This document shows positions 34,840 through 45,341 of a stretch of 60,052 nt of DNA, piece by piece; positions within the stretch are counted from its first letter, which is position 1, and every line of letters begins with the position of its first letter. The position numbers and the translations under genes are program-made. The notes beneath the pieces are model-generated. The model saw nothing but the letters and a program-made list of their open reading frames with translations, did not search any database and was not told the origin of the DNA. The DNA is from Clostridium sp. 28_17 (GTDB taxonomy: Bacteria > Bacillota > Clostridia > TANB77 > CAG-508): assembly GCA_001916065.1 (NCBI GenBank), contig MNRS01000015.1, positions 1 to 60,052 on the forward strand. Direction: 5' to 3'.

Positions 34840-35574
34840 ATGAGTAATTTATTAGAAATAAAAGATTTACATGTAAACGCAGGAGAAAAAGAAATATTAA
34901 AAGGAATAGATTTAAATATTAAAAGAGGAGAAATCCATGTAATAATGGGACCAAATGGTTCTGGAAAGACAACAACAGCAAATGCAATATTAAATAACCC
35001 AGAATACACAAAAACAAATGGAACAATAACATTTGATGGTGAAGATATTACAGAATCAAGAACAGATGAAATTGCAAGAAAAGGAATATTTATGTCATTC
35101 CAATTACCAGAAGAAATTCCTGGGGTTTCAGTTACAAACTTCTTGAAATACGCAAAAAATAAAATTACAGGTGAACCAGTAAAAATATTTCAATTTAAAG
35201 ATGAATTGAAAAAATATATGGAAGAATTAAATATGAATCCTAAAAACATGGAAAGAAGTTTAAATGTTGGATTTTCAGGTGGAGAGAAAAAGAAAAATGA
35301 GATTTTACAAATGCTTGTTTTAAATCCAAAACTTGCAATTCTTGATGAAACAGATTCAGGACTTGATGTTGATGCAATTAAGACTGTTTCAAAAGGTATT
35401 GAGATGTTTAAAAATGAGAATAATGCAGTTTTAATTATTACTCATAATACAAAAATTTTGCATAGCTTGAAAGTTGATTATGTTCATGTTTTGGTTAATG
35501 GAAAAATTGTTAAAACAGGTGGACAAGAATTGGCTTCTGAAATTGAAGAAAATGGGTATGCACAATATAAATAG
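34840..35574 (+). CDS. sufC: Fe-S cluster assembly ATPase SufC
   Basis: 244 residues. ABC-type ATPase without membrane partner: GPNGSGKTT (about 34-42), FMSFQLPEEIPGVSV (Q-loop, SufC-specific), VGFSGGEKKKNEILQM (signature) and LAILDETDSGLDVDA (Walker B). It drives the SufBCD scaffold complex. GAAAGGA precedes the ATG. First gene of the suf cluster. Confidence 0.97.
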   Translation: MSNLLEIKDLHVNAGEKEILKGIDLNIKRGEIHVIMGPNGSGKTTTANAILNNPEYTKTNGTITFDGEDITESRTDEIARKGIFMSFQLPEEIPGVSVTNFLKYAKNKITGEPVKIFQFKDELKKYMEELNMNPKNMERSLNVGFSGGEKKKNEILQMLVLNPKLAILDETDSGLDVDAIKTVSKGIEMFKNENNAVLIITHNTKILHSLKVDYVHVLVNGKIVKTGGQELASEIEENGYAQYK

Positions 35575-35602
35575 GGTAATAATCAAAAAATGATTATTAC
35601 CC
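35574..35602. terminator. Terminator between sufC and the converging small gene
   Basis: Arms GGGTAATAATCA and TGATTATTACCC around AAAAAA. Symmetrical, so it can serve sufC and the reverse small membrane gene; it implies sufB needs a separate promoter or read-through. Confidence 0.6.
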
Positions 35603-35609
35603 CGGCCAC

Positions 35610-35828
35610 CTAGAATGGATAATAGGTTGCGTCATAGTGAAATACTAAAGAAATGATACACTTGACAATATTAGATATTGCAATAGCAACTAAGCATCCT
35701 GTACAAGGAAACTTAATTGATTCGGAAATAAAAGGTATCTCTAGAAAATAAACACAAAGTGAAAAAATAGTAAGTATAAGTCCTAAAATACCATAAAAAA
35801 TGCCCCGAGTTAAATAACTTTCTTTCAT
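35610..35828 (-). CDS. 72-residue membrane protein inserted antisense between sufC and sufB
   Basis: Two hydrophobic spans (about 9-31 and 43-62), with PCTGC in the second region. AAGGAGGT precedes the ATG by 9 bases, a near-consensus ribosome site, which makes it a real gene rather than a chance frame. It breaks the otherwise conserved sufC-sufB-sufD order by sitting on the opposite strand. No family recognised. Confidence 0.7.
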   Translation of the reverse strand: MKESYLTRGIFYGILGLILTIFSLCVYFLEIPFISESIKFPCTGCLVAIAISNIVKCIISLVFHYDATYYPF

Positions 35829-35911
35829 ATAAGTGACCTCCTTAAGTTTTTTATAAAAATATTATACCACAATTTTACATAAAATGCAAGTTTTAGAAAG
35901 GACTATATAAA

Positions 35912-37312
35912 ATGTCAAAAACAAATTTAGAAGAAATAAATAGAAATATCTATGATATAAAAAATAAAGACGAATACGACTTCAAAATAAAAAAAGGTTT
36001 AACACCAGAAATAATAGAAGAAATATCAAAACAAAAAAACGACCCAGACTGGATGAGAGAATTCAGGTTAAAAGCACTAGAAGTATATAACAATTTAGAA
36101 ATGCCAACATGGGGACCAGATTTATCAGAATTAAATATGGATGAAATTGCAACATATGTAAGACCAAAGTCAAAATTAAATAGCTCTTGGGATGATGTTC
36201 CAGAAGACATTAAAAATACATTTGACAAATTGGGAATACCAGAAGCGGAAAAGACATCACTTGCAGGTGTTGGGGCACAATATGATTCAGAAGTTGTTTA
36301 CCATAGTATGAAAGAAGAATTAATAAAACAAGGTGTAATTTATACAGATATGGAAACAGCAGTAAGAGAATATCCAGAATTAGTAAAATCACACTTTATG
36401 AAATGTGTACCAGTACATGACCACAAATTTGTTGCATTACATGGAGCAGTATGGTCAGGAGGTTCATTTGTATATGTACCAAAAGGAGTAAAAGTAGATG
36501 TTCCATTACAATCATACTTTAGACTTAACTCACCAGAATCAGGACAATTTGAACACACATTGATAATTGTAGAAGAAGGAGCAAGCTTACACTTTATAGA
36601 AGGATGTTCAGCACCAAAATACAATAAAGTAAACTTACATGCTGGATGTGTTGAATTATATGTAGCAGACAATGCTTATTTAAGATATTCAACAATAGAA
36701 AACTGGTCAAAAAATATGCTTAACTTAAATACAAAAAAAGCAATAGTAGGAAAAAATGCAAAAATGGACTGGGTATCAGGTTCATTTGGATCAAAAATAT
36801 CAATGCTATATCCAATGAGCATATTAAATGGAGAAGGTGCAAAAACAGAGTTTACCGGAATATCATTTGCAGGTGGAGGACAAAACCTAGACAATGGATT
36901 TAAAGTAATTCATAATGCACCAAACACATCAAGTGTAGTAAATGCAAAATCAATATCAAAAAACGGTGGAAAATGCACATATAGAAGTTTGGTAAGAATA
37001 AATGAAAATGCAAAAAATTCAAAATCATCAGTATCATGTGAATCACTTATGTTAGATGATATATCAGTGTCAGACACAATACCAACAAATGACATAAGAA
37101 CAGATGAAGTTGAATTTTCACACGAAGCTAAAATAGGTAAAATAAGTGATAAAACAATATTCTATTTAATGAGTAGAGGACTATCAGAAGAAGATGCAAA
37201 GGCAATGATAGTAAGAGGTTTTGCACATCCAATAGCAAAAGAATTACCAGTAGAATATGCAGTTGAAATGAATAATCTTATTAACTTAGAATTAGAAGGA
37301 GCAATAGGATAA
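35912..37312 (+). CDS. sufB: Fe-S cluster assembly scaffold SufB
   Basis: 466 residues, the normal length. Conserved stretches: ARPKSK-like YVRPKSKLNSSWDDVPEDI, DMETAVREYPELVK, KCVPVHDHKFVALHGAVWSGGSFVYVPKGVKVDVPLQSYFR and FTGISFAGGGQNLDNG, then CESLMLDD with the cluster-binding Cys. Forms the SufB-SufD-SufC2 scaffold on which new Fe-S clusters are built. GAAAGGA precedes the ATG. Confidence 0.97.
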   Translation: MSKTNLEEINRNIYDIKNKDEYDFKIKKGLTPEIIEEISKQKNDPDWMREFRLKALEVYNNLEMPTWGPDLSELNMDEIATYVRPKSKLNSSWDDVPEDIKNTFDKLGIPEAEKTSLAGVGAQYDSEVVYHSMKEELIKQGVIYTDMETAVREYPELVKSHFMKCVPVHDHKFVALHGAVWSGGSFVYVPKGVKVDVPLQSYFRLNSPESGQFEHTLIIVEEGASLHFIEGCSAPKYNKVNLHAGCVELYVADNAYLRYSTIENWSKNMLNLNTKKAIVGKNAKMDWVSGSFGSKISMLYPMSILNGEGAKTEFTGISFAGGGQNLDNGFKVIHNAPNTSSVVNAKSISKNGGKCTYRSLVRINENAKNSKSSVSCESLMLDDISVSDTIPTNDIRTDEVEFSHEAKIGKISDKTIFYLMSRGLSEEDAKAMIVRGFAHPIAKELPVEYAVEMNNLINLELEGAIG

Positions 37313-37315
37313 AAT

Positions 37316-37395
37316 TTCGGGATATGGGGACGGGTCTTTAATCCCGAAAAAATTATAAAAAAAAGAGGGATTGAAGACCCGTCCCCATATCCCGA
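37316..37395 (+). repeat. 80-base inverted repeat between sufB and sufD
   Basis: Two GGGACGG-type units in opposite orientation. Unit one (37316-37348) has arms TTCGGGAT/ATCCCGAA around ATGGGGACGGGTCTTTA; unit two (37366-37395) is its near-perfect reverse complement. The whole can fold into one 29-pair hairpin. It may attenuate transcription, stabilise the sufB message or be a small mobile repeat. Confidence 0.85.
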
Positions 37396-37416
37396 AAAAT
37401 AAGAAAGGAAATGTTG

Positions 37417-38538
37417 ATGGATAATTTAAAATTAAATGAAACACCAGTTAGAACAGCAAAAAACTTTAAAATAAACAATATAAAACTTGAAAATATTGAA
37501 GTTCCAGAAGTTATACCATTATTTGAAAATGTAACAATAATTGGTGACACATCTAAAATGGATATAGAACAAAATGCAGATAATACAAATATAGATTTAG
37601 CTTATGGTTTAAGTGAAGAATTTACAAATCAAGTACAATACGGAGCTAATCAAAAAATTAAATTAAACATAAATAGTAATCAAAATGAAGAGGTTATGCC
37701 AAAATTATGTGAATGTTCTGATATAAAAGAAGAGAAAACAGAAGCGGAAATAGATTTTAATTTTGATAATGAAAATTCTGTATTAATAGACAATATAGAA
37801 ATAATTGCAAACGAAAACACAAAATCAACAGTTATAATAAAATACACATCAAACAAAGAAAATGAATGCTATCATAATGGAATTATAAAAGCAAAAGCTA
37901 AAAAAAATGCAGAATTAAACATTGTATTGGTTAATTTAATGAATATAAAATCAAATAACTTTTTAGCAATTGAAAATGATTTTGGGGAAAATGCAAAAAT
38001 TAATTATACAATTGTTGATTTTGGTGGAAAGCACAGCATTACAAATTATTATTCTAATTTACAAGGTGATAATTGTGATAACCAACTAAACACAATTTAT
38101 TTAGGAAAAGAAAATCAAGTTTTTGACTTAAATTATATAGGTGAATTAAGAGGTAAAAAATCTAATATTGATATAGAAGTTCAAGGAGCTTTAAAAGATA
38201 TATCTAAAAAACATTTTAAAGGAACAATTGATTTCAAAAAAGGTTGTAAAAAGGCTACTGGAAATGAAAATGAGGCTTGTATGTTATTATCAGATACAGC
38301 AAAATCAATAGCTTTACCAATGTTACTTTGCTCTGAAGAAGAGGTTGAAGGTAACCATTCTAGTTCAGCCGGAAAAATTGGAGAAAAAGAATTATTCTAT
38401 ATTATGAGTAGAGGTTTTGAACTTAAAGAGGCTATGAAATTGATGGTTAGAGCTAGATTTAATCAAATTTTAGAAAAAATTGAAAATGAAGAATTGAGAG
38501 AAGAAATTTTACAAGAAATTGATAAAAGGTTAGATTAG
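37417..38538 (+). CDS. sufD: Fe-S cluster assembly protein SufD
   Basis: 373 residues from the ATG at 37417, chosen because AAGAAAGGA ends 7 bases before it; an ATG at 37411 nearly touches it. The N-terminal half is poorly conserved, but the C-terminal beta-helix and ending are characteristic: KGCKKATGNENEACMLLSD, EVEGNHSSSAGKIGEKELFYIMSRG and MVRARFNQIL. Partner of SufB in the scaffold; binds SufC. Confidence 0.93.
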   Translation: MDNLKLNETPVRTAKNFKINNIKLENIEVPEVIPLFENVTIIGDTSKMDIEQNADNTNIDLAYGLSEEFTNQVQYGANQKIKLNINSNQNEEVMPKLCECSDIKEEKTEAEIDFNFDNENSVLIDNIEIIANENTKSTVIIKYTSNKENECYHNGIIKAKAKKNAELNIVLVNLMNIKSNNFLAIENDFGENAKINYTIVDFGGKHSITNYYSNLQGDNCDNQLNTIYLGKENQVFDLNYIGELRGKKSNIDIEVQGALKDISKKHFKGTIDFKKGCKKATGNENEACMLLSDTAKSIALPMLLCSEEEVEGNHSSSAGKIGEKELFYIMSRGFELKEAMKLMVRARFNQILEKIENEELREEILQEIDKRLD

Positions 38539-38585
38539 AAAATTAAAAATAAATTTTTTATGAATTAAATTAAGGAAGGATTTTA

Positions 38586-39806
<1,221 letters not shown>

Positions 39807-39818
39807 TTTAAATAAATA

Positions 39819-39847
39819 TTGACTATTAAGTAAATATATATTATAAT
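39819..39847 (+). promoter_or_regulatory. Promoter of membrane-peptide module 1
   Basis: TTGACT (39819-39824), 17 bases, TATAAT (39842-39847). The same TTGACT box at the same distance precedes module 2. Confidence 0.82.
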
Positions 39848-39853
39848 CTTCTC

Positions 39854-39982
39854 GGTTGGGAAGTTAACCTTCTTCAGGCATAAGTGCATAGATTAGTAAG
39901 TCTATGTTATATGTTTGCTAATCTATGCATTTATGTCTTTAATGACTTAAATGTAAATCTCGTAAGAAGGAGGTTAACAGCT
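39854..39982 (+). ncRNA. Structured leader of module 1, can hide its own ribosome site
   Basis: GTTAACC then TTCTT (39863-39874) can pair with AAGAA and GGTTAAC (39964-39978), locking the AAGAAGGAGG ribosome site in 12 pairs. Between them is an 18-pair hairpin with one G-U pair: CATAAGTGCATAGATTAG (39879-39896) with CTAATCTATGCATTTATG (39918-39935). The same architecture occurs in module 2 with changed bases. A frame reading through this hairpin has no ribosome site and is not annotated. Confidence 0.75.
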
Positions 39983-40144
39983 ATGGAGTTAATAAAGATT
40001 TTATTAATAATATTAGCTTTCTTTTTAGGACTATCGTTTCTAGTACATATTTGCTCCAAAAAGAGATATGCATTAAAATATTGTTCCAAAAAAAGAAAAA
40101 TAGAGATTTATCCTATAGATAAACCTCACCCAACCAATAGATAA
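39983..40144 (+). CDS. 53-residue single-span membrane peptide, module 1 (toxin-like)
   Basis: Short N-terminus, one membrane helix (ILLIILAFFLGLSFLVHI, about 5-22) and a very basic tail with CSKKRYALKYCSKKRKIEI. AAGAAGGAGG lies 9 bases before the ATG. Its homolog at 40892 has the same length, with conserved HICSK, SKKRKIEI-like and terminal R. Size and layout match type I toxins (short hydrophobic helix, charged tail), as does the leader that masks the ribosome site. No named family recognised; toxicity is inferred. Confidence 0.75.
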   Translation: MELIKILLIILAFFLGLSFLVHICSKKRYALKYCSKKRKIEIYPIDKPHPTNR

Positions 40145-40164
40145 GGGCTATGCTCTTATCTTTT
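40140..40164 (+). terminator. Terminator of module 1
   Basis: GATAAGGGC, TAT, GCTCTTATC followed by TTTTATA. The stop codon TAA is inside the left arm. Identical to the module 2 terminator. Confidence 0.85.
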
Positions 40165-40172
40165 ATATTATT

Positions 40173-40201
40173 ATATTAACACTAATTTATAAAATTGTCA
40201 A
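40173..40201 (-). promoter_or_regulatory. Convergent antisense promoter of module 1
   Basis: On the minus strand TTGACA (40196-40201), 17 bases, TAATAT (40173-40178). A transcript from here would run leftward across the terminator hairpin and the peptide gene. Module 2 has the same boxes at the same spacing although the spacer sequence differs, so they appear selected. Confidence 0.7.
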
Positions 40202-40231
40202 TAAATTAATAAAAAAAGAAAGGTAATTTCA

Positions 40232-40699
40232 ATGGACGAGTTAACAAATGTTTACAATGAACTAATAATGGAACACAGTATGAATTCATACAACAAAAAG
40301 AAATTAGAAAATGCAGATTACTGTGAAGTAGGGCATAACCCCAATTGTGGAGATGAAATAACACTACAATTAAAATTAAATGGAAATAAAATAGAGGATA
40401 TGGCATTTTCAGGACATGGATGTGCAATTTCACAAGCATCAACATCAATAATGATAGATACACTAAAAGGTAAAACAGTTGAAGAGGCAAAAGAGATTAT
40501 AAAAATATTTATAGAAATGATAAAAAGAGAAACAACTGATGAGGAAGAACTAAAAAAATTGGAAGATGCAATAGCTTTTAGAAATGTGTCTAATATGCCG
40601 GCAAGGGTTAAATGTGCTCTTTTGGCTTGGCATACTATTGAAGATATGCTAGAGAAAAATGATAGCACAGGAACTGGAAATATAAATTGTTGTCATTAA
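40232..40699 (+). CDS. sufU: SufU, sulfur-relay protein for SufS
   Basis: 155 residues, IscU-like fold. Zinc and sulfur-accepting Cys: HNPNCGDEITL (about 35-45), SGHGCAISQASTSIM (about 62-76) and MPARVKCALLAWHTIE (about 122-137). In Gram-positive bacteria SufU accepts persulfide sulfur from SufS and hands it to SufBCD. GAAAGGTAA precedes the ATG. It is separated from sufS by peptide module 1 and followed by module 2. Confidence 0.96.
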   Translation: MDELTNVYNELIMEHSMNSYNKKKLENADYCEVGHNPNCGDEITLQLKLNGNKIEDMAFSGHGCAISQASTSIMIDTLKGKTVEEAKEIIKIFIEMIKRETTDEEELKKLEDAIAFRNVSNMPARVKCALLAWHTIEDMLEKNDSTGTGNINCCH

Positions 40700-40730
40700 A
40701 AATTTTTAAAAAAGAATTTAATAGTAAATA

Positions 40731-40759
40731 TTGACTTTTAAAGATATACATGATAAAAT
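40731..40759 (+). promoter_or_regulatory. Promoter of membrane-peptide module 2
   Basis: TTGACT (40731-40736), 17 bases, TAAAAT (40754-40759), 32 bases after the sufU stop. It matches the module 1 promoter in position and spacing. Confidence 0.8.
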
Positions 40760-40765
40760 TGCAAT

Positions 40766-40891
40766 AGTTTGGAAGTTGCCCTTTTCAAGCATAAGTGCAT
40801 AGACTAGTAAGCCTATGTTATATGCTTGCTAATCTATGCATTTATGCTTATATAGCTAAATGTAAATTACGTAAGAAAGGGGTTGACGGCT
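40766..40891 (+). ncRNA. Structured leader of module 2
   Basis: CCCTTT (40779-40784) can pair with AAAGGG (40876-40881) in the ribosome site; module 1 uses CCTTCTT with AAGAAGG, so both sides changed together. The central hairpin is again long: GCATAAGTGCATAGACTAG (40789-40807) with CTAATCTATGCATTTATGC (40829-40847), with one G-U and one mismatch. Confidence 0.73.
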
Positions 40892-41053
40892 GTGAAATTA
40901 ATAGAATTTTTATTAATCATAATGGCTTTCTTTGTAGGAACTGCATTATTAATACATATATGTTCAAAGCACAAATATGTATTTAGGTATTATTCATCTA
41001 AAAGAAAAATAGAGATTTGCCCTATGGACAAATCTAACCAAACACACAGATAA
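40892..41053 (+). CDS. 53-residue single-span membrane peptide, module 2 (toxin-like)
   Basis: Starts at GTG, 9 bases after AAGAAAGGGG. MKLIEFLLIIMAFFVGTALL, then IHICSKHKYVFRYYSSKRKIEICPMDK and a terminal HR. One membrane helix and a basic tail, clearly homologous to the 39983 peptide over its whole length. Frames in other phases here, including one starting at 40795, are not supported by a ribosome site. Same toxin-like interpretation as module 1. Confidence 0.75.
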   Translation: MKLIEFLLIIMAFFVGTALLIHICSKHKYVFRYYSSKRKIEICPMDKSNQTHR

Positions 41054-41073
41054 GGGCTATGCTCTTATCTTTT
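41049..41073 (+). terminator. Terminator of module 2
   Basis: GATAAGGGC, TAT, GCTCTTATC then TTTTATA, identical to that of module 1. Confidence 0.85.
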
Positions 41074-41081
41074 ATATTATT

Positions 41082-41110
41082 ATATTAACACTTATAAAAA
41101 AAAATGTCAA
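41082..41110 (-). promoter_or_regulatory. Convergent antisense promoter of module 2
   Basis: Minus strand TTGACA (41105-41110), 17 bases, TAATAT (41082-41087). Same geometry as module 1. Confidence 0.7.
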
Positions 41111-41170
41111 TAGAAATTAAACAAATAAATAAAAGTTTCCAAATTAATAGTAACAGTACTGGAGGTAAAA

Positions 41171-42219
<1,049 letters not shown>

Positions 42220-42226
<7 letters not shown>

Positions 42227-42975
42227 ATCAATTTTCAAGAACAGAATTATTGATAGGAAAAGAAGGAATAGAAAAATTACAAAATGCTAAAGTTGCAGTA
42301 TTTGGAATTGGCGGAGTTGGTTCATTTGTAGTAGAAGGACTTGTAAGAGCAGGTGTTAGCAATTTTATATTAGTAGATGATGACAAAATTTGCTTAACAA
42401 ATTTGAATAGACAAATAATTGCGACTAGAAAAACAATTGGAAAGCCAAAAGTTGAAGTTGCAAAAGAAAGAATTTTAGAAATAAACCCGAATGCAAATGT
42501 AGAAGTATATCAAGAATTTTTTATGCCAGATAGCAAAGAAATTTTAGATGATACAGTTGATTACATAGTAGATAGTGTGGACACTGTAACTGCCAAAGTT
42601 GAGTTGGTTGTAAGAGCAAATAAATTAAATATTCCTATTATTTCAAGTATGGGAACAGGAAACAAACTTGACCCAACAAGATTTGAAGTAACAGATATTT
42701 ATAAAACTTCAGTGTGTCCATTGGCAAAGGTTATGAGAAAAGAATTGAGAAGTAGAGGAATAAAAAAACTTAAAGTTGTTTATTCAAAAGAAGAGCCGAT
42801 ACGTCCATATGAGAATATTGAAAATAGTTGTAAGACAAATTGTATTTGCCCTCCGGGTACTAAAAGAAAGTGTAGTATTCGTAATCAAGTTCCTGGAAGT
42901 ATTTCTTTTGTGCCTTCTGTTGCGGGTTTGATTATTGCAGGGGAGATTATAAAGGATATAATTGGAAGAAATTAA
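42220..42975 (+). CDS. tcdA: TcdA/ThiF-type E1-like enzyme (t6A dehydratase)
   Basis: 251 residues. Adenylating fold: VAVFGIGGVGSFVVEGLVRAGV (about 25-46) with GxGxxG, then LNRQI and the Asp in VDSVDTVTAKVELV. C-terminal VYSKEEPI and SISFVPSVAGLIIAGEII match TcdA (CsdL), which converts t6A to cyclic t6A in tRNA. Translationally coupled to mnmA by a 7-base overlap, which fits a tRNA-modification pair. Generic ThiF/MoeB is less likely because the C-terminal zinc site is lacking. Confidence 0.9.
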
Positions 42976-42997
42976 TAAAAAAAATTTTAAAAAATAC

Positions 42998-43080
42998 TTA
43001 CATAAAAAACAAAAATATGTTATAATAGATAGGTCGCGCAGGTAAAACGTAAGTCCAGACAAGGACTTACTATTTTTACG
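42998..43080 (+). promoter_or_regulatory. Promoter and leader hairpin of the MATE-kinase gene
   Basis: TTACAT (42998-43003), 17 bases, TATAAT (43021-43026). The leader holds GTAAGTCC, AGACAA, GGACTTAC inside an outer GTAAAA/TTTTTAC pairing, forming a long hairpin at 43042-43080. The T-rich outer arm could make it an attenuator. It does not match any riboswitch I recognise. Confidence 0.6.
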
Positions 43081-43120
43081 CCCAAAGACAAAAAATATCA
43101 AAAGAAAGAAGGAGAGAAAA

Positions 43121-45127
43121 TTGGAAAAAGAAGAAAACATACTGGGAACAGAAAAAATAGGAAAATTAATAAGAAAATTTTCAATCCCATGCATAATATC
43201 CTTATTAGTAAACTCACTATATAACATAGTAGACCAAATCTTTATAGGGTGGGGAGTAGGATACCTAGGAAATGGAGCAACAAACGTAGTATTCCCATTA
43301 GTAATGATAGGATTAGCATTTTCACTAATGTTTGGAGATGGAGCATCAGCATATTTAAGCCTAAAACTAGGAGAAAAGAAGAAAGACGAAGCAGCAAAAG
43401 GTGTAGGAAATGCACTATCAATCGCAACAATAGTATCAGTACTATTCTGTGCAATAACATTAATATTTTTACCACAATTATTAACAATGTTTGGATGTAC
43501 AGAAGCATTAAAAGAATATGCATTAAAATATGGTTATGTAATAGCAATAGGATTACCATTCTCAATGATAGGAACAACATTAAACTCAATAATAAGATCA
43601 GATGGAAGTCCAAAATATTCAATGACAACAATGCTTGTAGGTGCAGTATTAAACACAATATTAGACCCAATATTTATATTTGTATTTAAAATGGGAGTTG
43701 AAGGAGCAGCAATTGCAACTGTAATAAGCCAAATCTTAGTATTTATACTAAACGCATTATATGTTAAAAAATTCAAATCAATCAAATTAAGTAAAGAATC
43801 ATTTAAAGTAAAATCAAGTGTAGCAAAAAAAGTTTCAATGTTAGGAATAAGCAGTTTTATAAATCAAATGAGTATAGTATTTGTAATGGCTACTGAAAAC
43901 AATACACTTGGAAAATATGGAGCAGAATCAAAATTTGGGGCAGAAATACCAATTACAGTTCTAGGAATTGTAATGAAAATAAGCCAAATATTAAACAGTA
44001 TCATAATAGGAATTGCAGCAGGAGCACAACCAATATTTGGATACAACTATGGTGCTAGAAAATTTGACAGAGTAAAAACAACATTAAAAATAGTATTAGG
44101 ATCAAGTGTTATAATTAGTACAACAGCATTTATATTATTCCAAACAATACCAGATAAATTAATATCAATATTTGGTAGTGGAGACGCAAATTACATGGAA
44201 TTTGCATGTTTAGCATTTAGAACATACTTAATGCTTTGCATCTGTAATGGAATTCAAATTCCATCAGGAATATTCTTCCAAGCAATTGGAAAGAGCATAA
44301 TAAGTGCAATACTTTCAATATCAAGACAAATTGCTTTCTTAATACCTGCAATGATAATTTTTGGAAAGATGTTTGGAATACATGGAGTTTTATTCGCAGG
44401 ACCATTTGCTGATGGATTAGCATTCATATTAGCAACAATATTCTTGATAAGAGAAATAAGAAAATTAAAACAAGGAAATGTAAAAGTAGTAAACAAAGAA
44501 ACTATAGCAAACACAGAAAGCAAACTTTCAAAACATGTTGTTATAACAATAGCAAGGGAATATGCATCAGGTGGAAGATATATTGGAAAATTAGTTGCTG
44601 ATAAATTAGGAATAAAATTATATGATAATGAATTTATTTCAAAAGTAGCAGAAGAAACAGGGTTATCTGAAGAATATATTGAAAACAATGAACAAAAAAG
44701 AGATGCTTTAGCAAGTTTAAATAATGGATATTATTCAGGATTAAATAATAGTGATGAGTTGTTCATTAAAGAATCTGAATTAATAAAAGAAGTTGCTGAC
44801 AAGGAGTCTTGTGTTATTGTTGGTAGATGTGCTGATTTCATTTTATCTGGTAGAGAAAATGTTATAAATGTTTTTGTTTATAGTGATATGGAAGATAAAA
44901 TTAACAGGGCAACTACATATTATGGTATGGATAAGTCTAAAGCAGAGAAAGAGATTAAGCGTATTGATAAATTAAGAGCAAATCATTATAAATATTATAC
45001 TGAAAAGGAATGGGATAATCATTCTAATTATGATATTTGTATTAATAGTGATGCTTTTGGCGTTGAAAAATCTGCAGATTTAATTTGTGAATTGGTTGAA
45101 AGTAAACTTGAAATGGTAAAAGCATAG
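43121..45127 (+). CDS. MATE-family efflux transporter fused to a cytidylate-kinase-like domain
   Basis: 668 residues. About 1-450 is a MATE transporter with twelve membrane spans in two halves. About 465-668 is a cytosolic P-loop domain of the cytidylate-kinase-like type (ITIAREYASGGRYIGKLVADKLGIKLYDNE, VIVGRCADFIL, RINKLRANHYKYYTEKEW-like lid, DICINSD). The transporter exports drugs or metabolites; the role of the kinase-like part is unknown, although this fusion is seen in other Clostridia. Start is TTG with AAGAAGGAGAG upstream. The leader contains a strong hairpin. Confidence 0.9.
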   Translation: MEKEENILGTEKIGKLIRKFSIPCIISLLVNSLYNIVDQIFIGWGVGYLGNGATNVVFPLVMIGLAFSLMFGDGASAYLSLKLGEKKKDEAAKGVGNALSIATIVSVLFCAITLIFLPQLLTMFGCTEALKEYALKYGYVIAIGLPFSMIGTTLNSIIRSDGSPKYSMTTMLVGAVLNTILDPIFIFVFKMGVEGAAIATVISQILVFILNALYVKKFKSIKLSKESFKVKSSVAKKVSMLGISSFINQMSIVFVMATENNTLGKYGAESKFGAEIPITVLGIVMKISQILNSIIIGIAAGAQPIFGYNYGARKFDRVKTTLKIVLGSSVIISTTAFILFQTIPDKLISIFGSGDANYMEFACLAFRTYLMLCICNGIQIPSGIFFQAIGKSIISAILSISRQIAFLIPAMIIFGKMFGIHGVLFAGPFADGLAFILATIFLIREIRKLKQGNVKVVNKETIANTESKLSKHVVITIAREYASGGRYIGKLVADKLGIKLYDNEFISKVAEETGLSEEYIENNEQKRDALASLNNGYYSGLNNSDELFIKESELIKEVADKESCVIVGRCADFILSGRENVINVFVYSDMEDKINRATTYYGMDKSKAEKEIKRIDKLRANHYKYYTEKEWDNHSNYDICINSDAFGVEKSADLICELVESKLEMVKA

Positions 45128-45133
45128 AAGGTA

Positions 45134-45163
45134 AAAGAGGAGCATATGGTGCTCCTCTTTATT
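45134..45163 (+). terminator. Terminator after the MATE-kinase gene
   Basis: Arms AAGAGGAGC and GCTCCTCTT around ATATGGT, then TATTT. Confidence 0.88.
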
Positions 45164-45165
45164 TC

Positions 45166-45250
45166 ATGGAGCGGGTAAGCAACAGCTTACGAACTACAAC
45201 GCTCTCTTTCTAAAAATATTATATATGAATTTCCATTAAGTTTCAATGGA
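45166..45250 (+). repeat. ATGGAGC structured repeat, full copy 1
   Basis: Begins ATGGAGCGG, then hairpin GTAAGC-AACA-GCTTAC (45175-45190), then CGCTC closing the outer GAGCG stem, CTTTCTA, and ATTATATATGAATT...TTTCAATGG. Two other full copies lie at 58571 and 59841 with compensated hairpin bases. Directly follows a terminator, as do most copies. Confidence 0.8.
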
Positions 45251-45341
45251 GGTATACAATTTTTTGAAATTATATGGTATAATTTGTATAAAGGTATAGA
45301 TAGCTTATTTAAGTGTTATATAGAAAGAGAGAAAAGTAGTT

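Noticed and set aside
39884..39982. Longer frame reading through the module 1 leader into the peptide
   Set aside because: It starts at GTG without a ribosome site inside the conserved hairpin, and the homologous frame in module 2 is in a different phase.
43042..43080. Known riboswitch upstream of the MATE-kinase gene
   Set aside because: The sequence does not match the conserved cores of the riboswitches I know; only a plain hairpin is supported.
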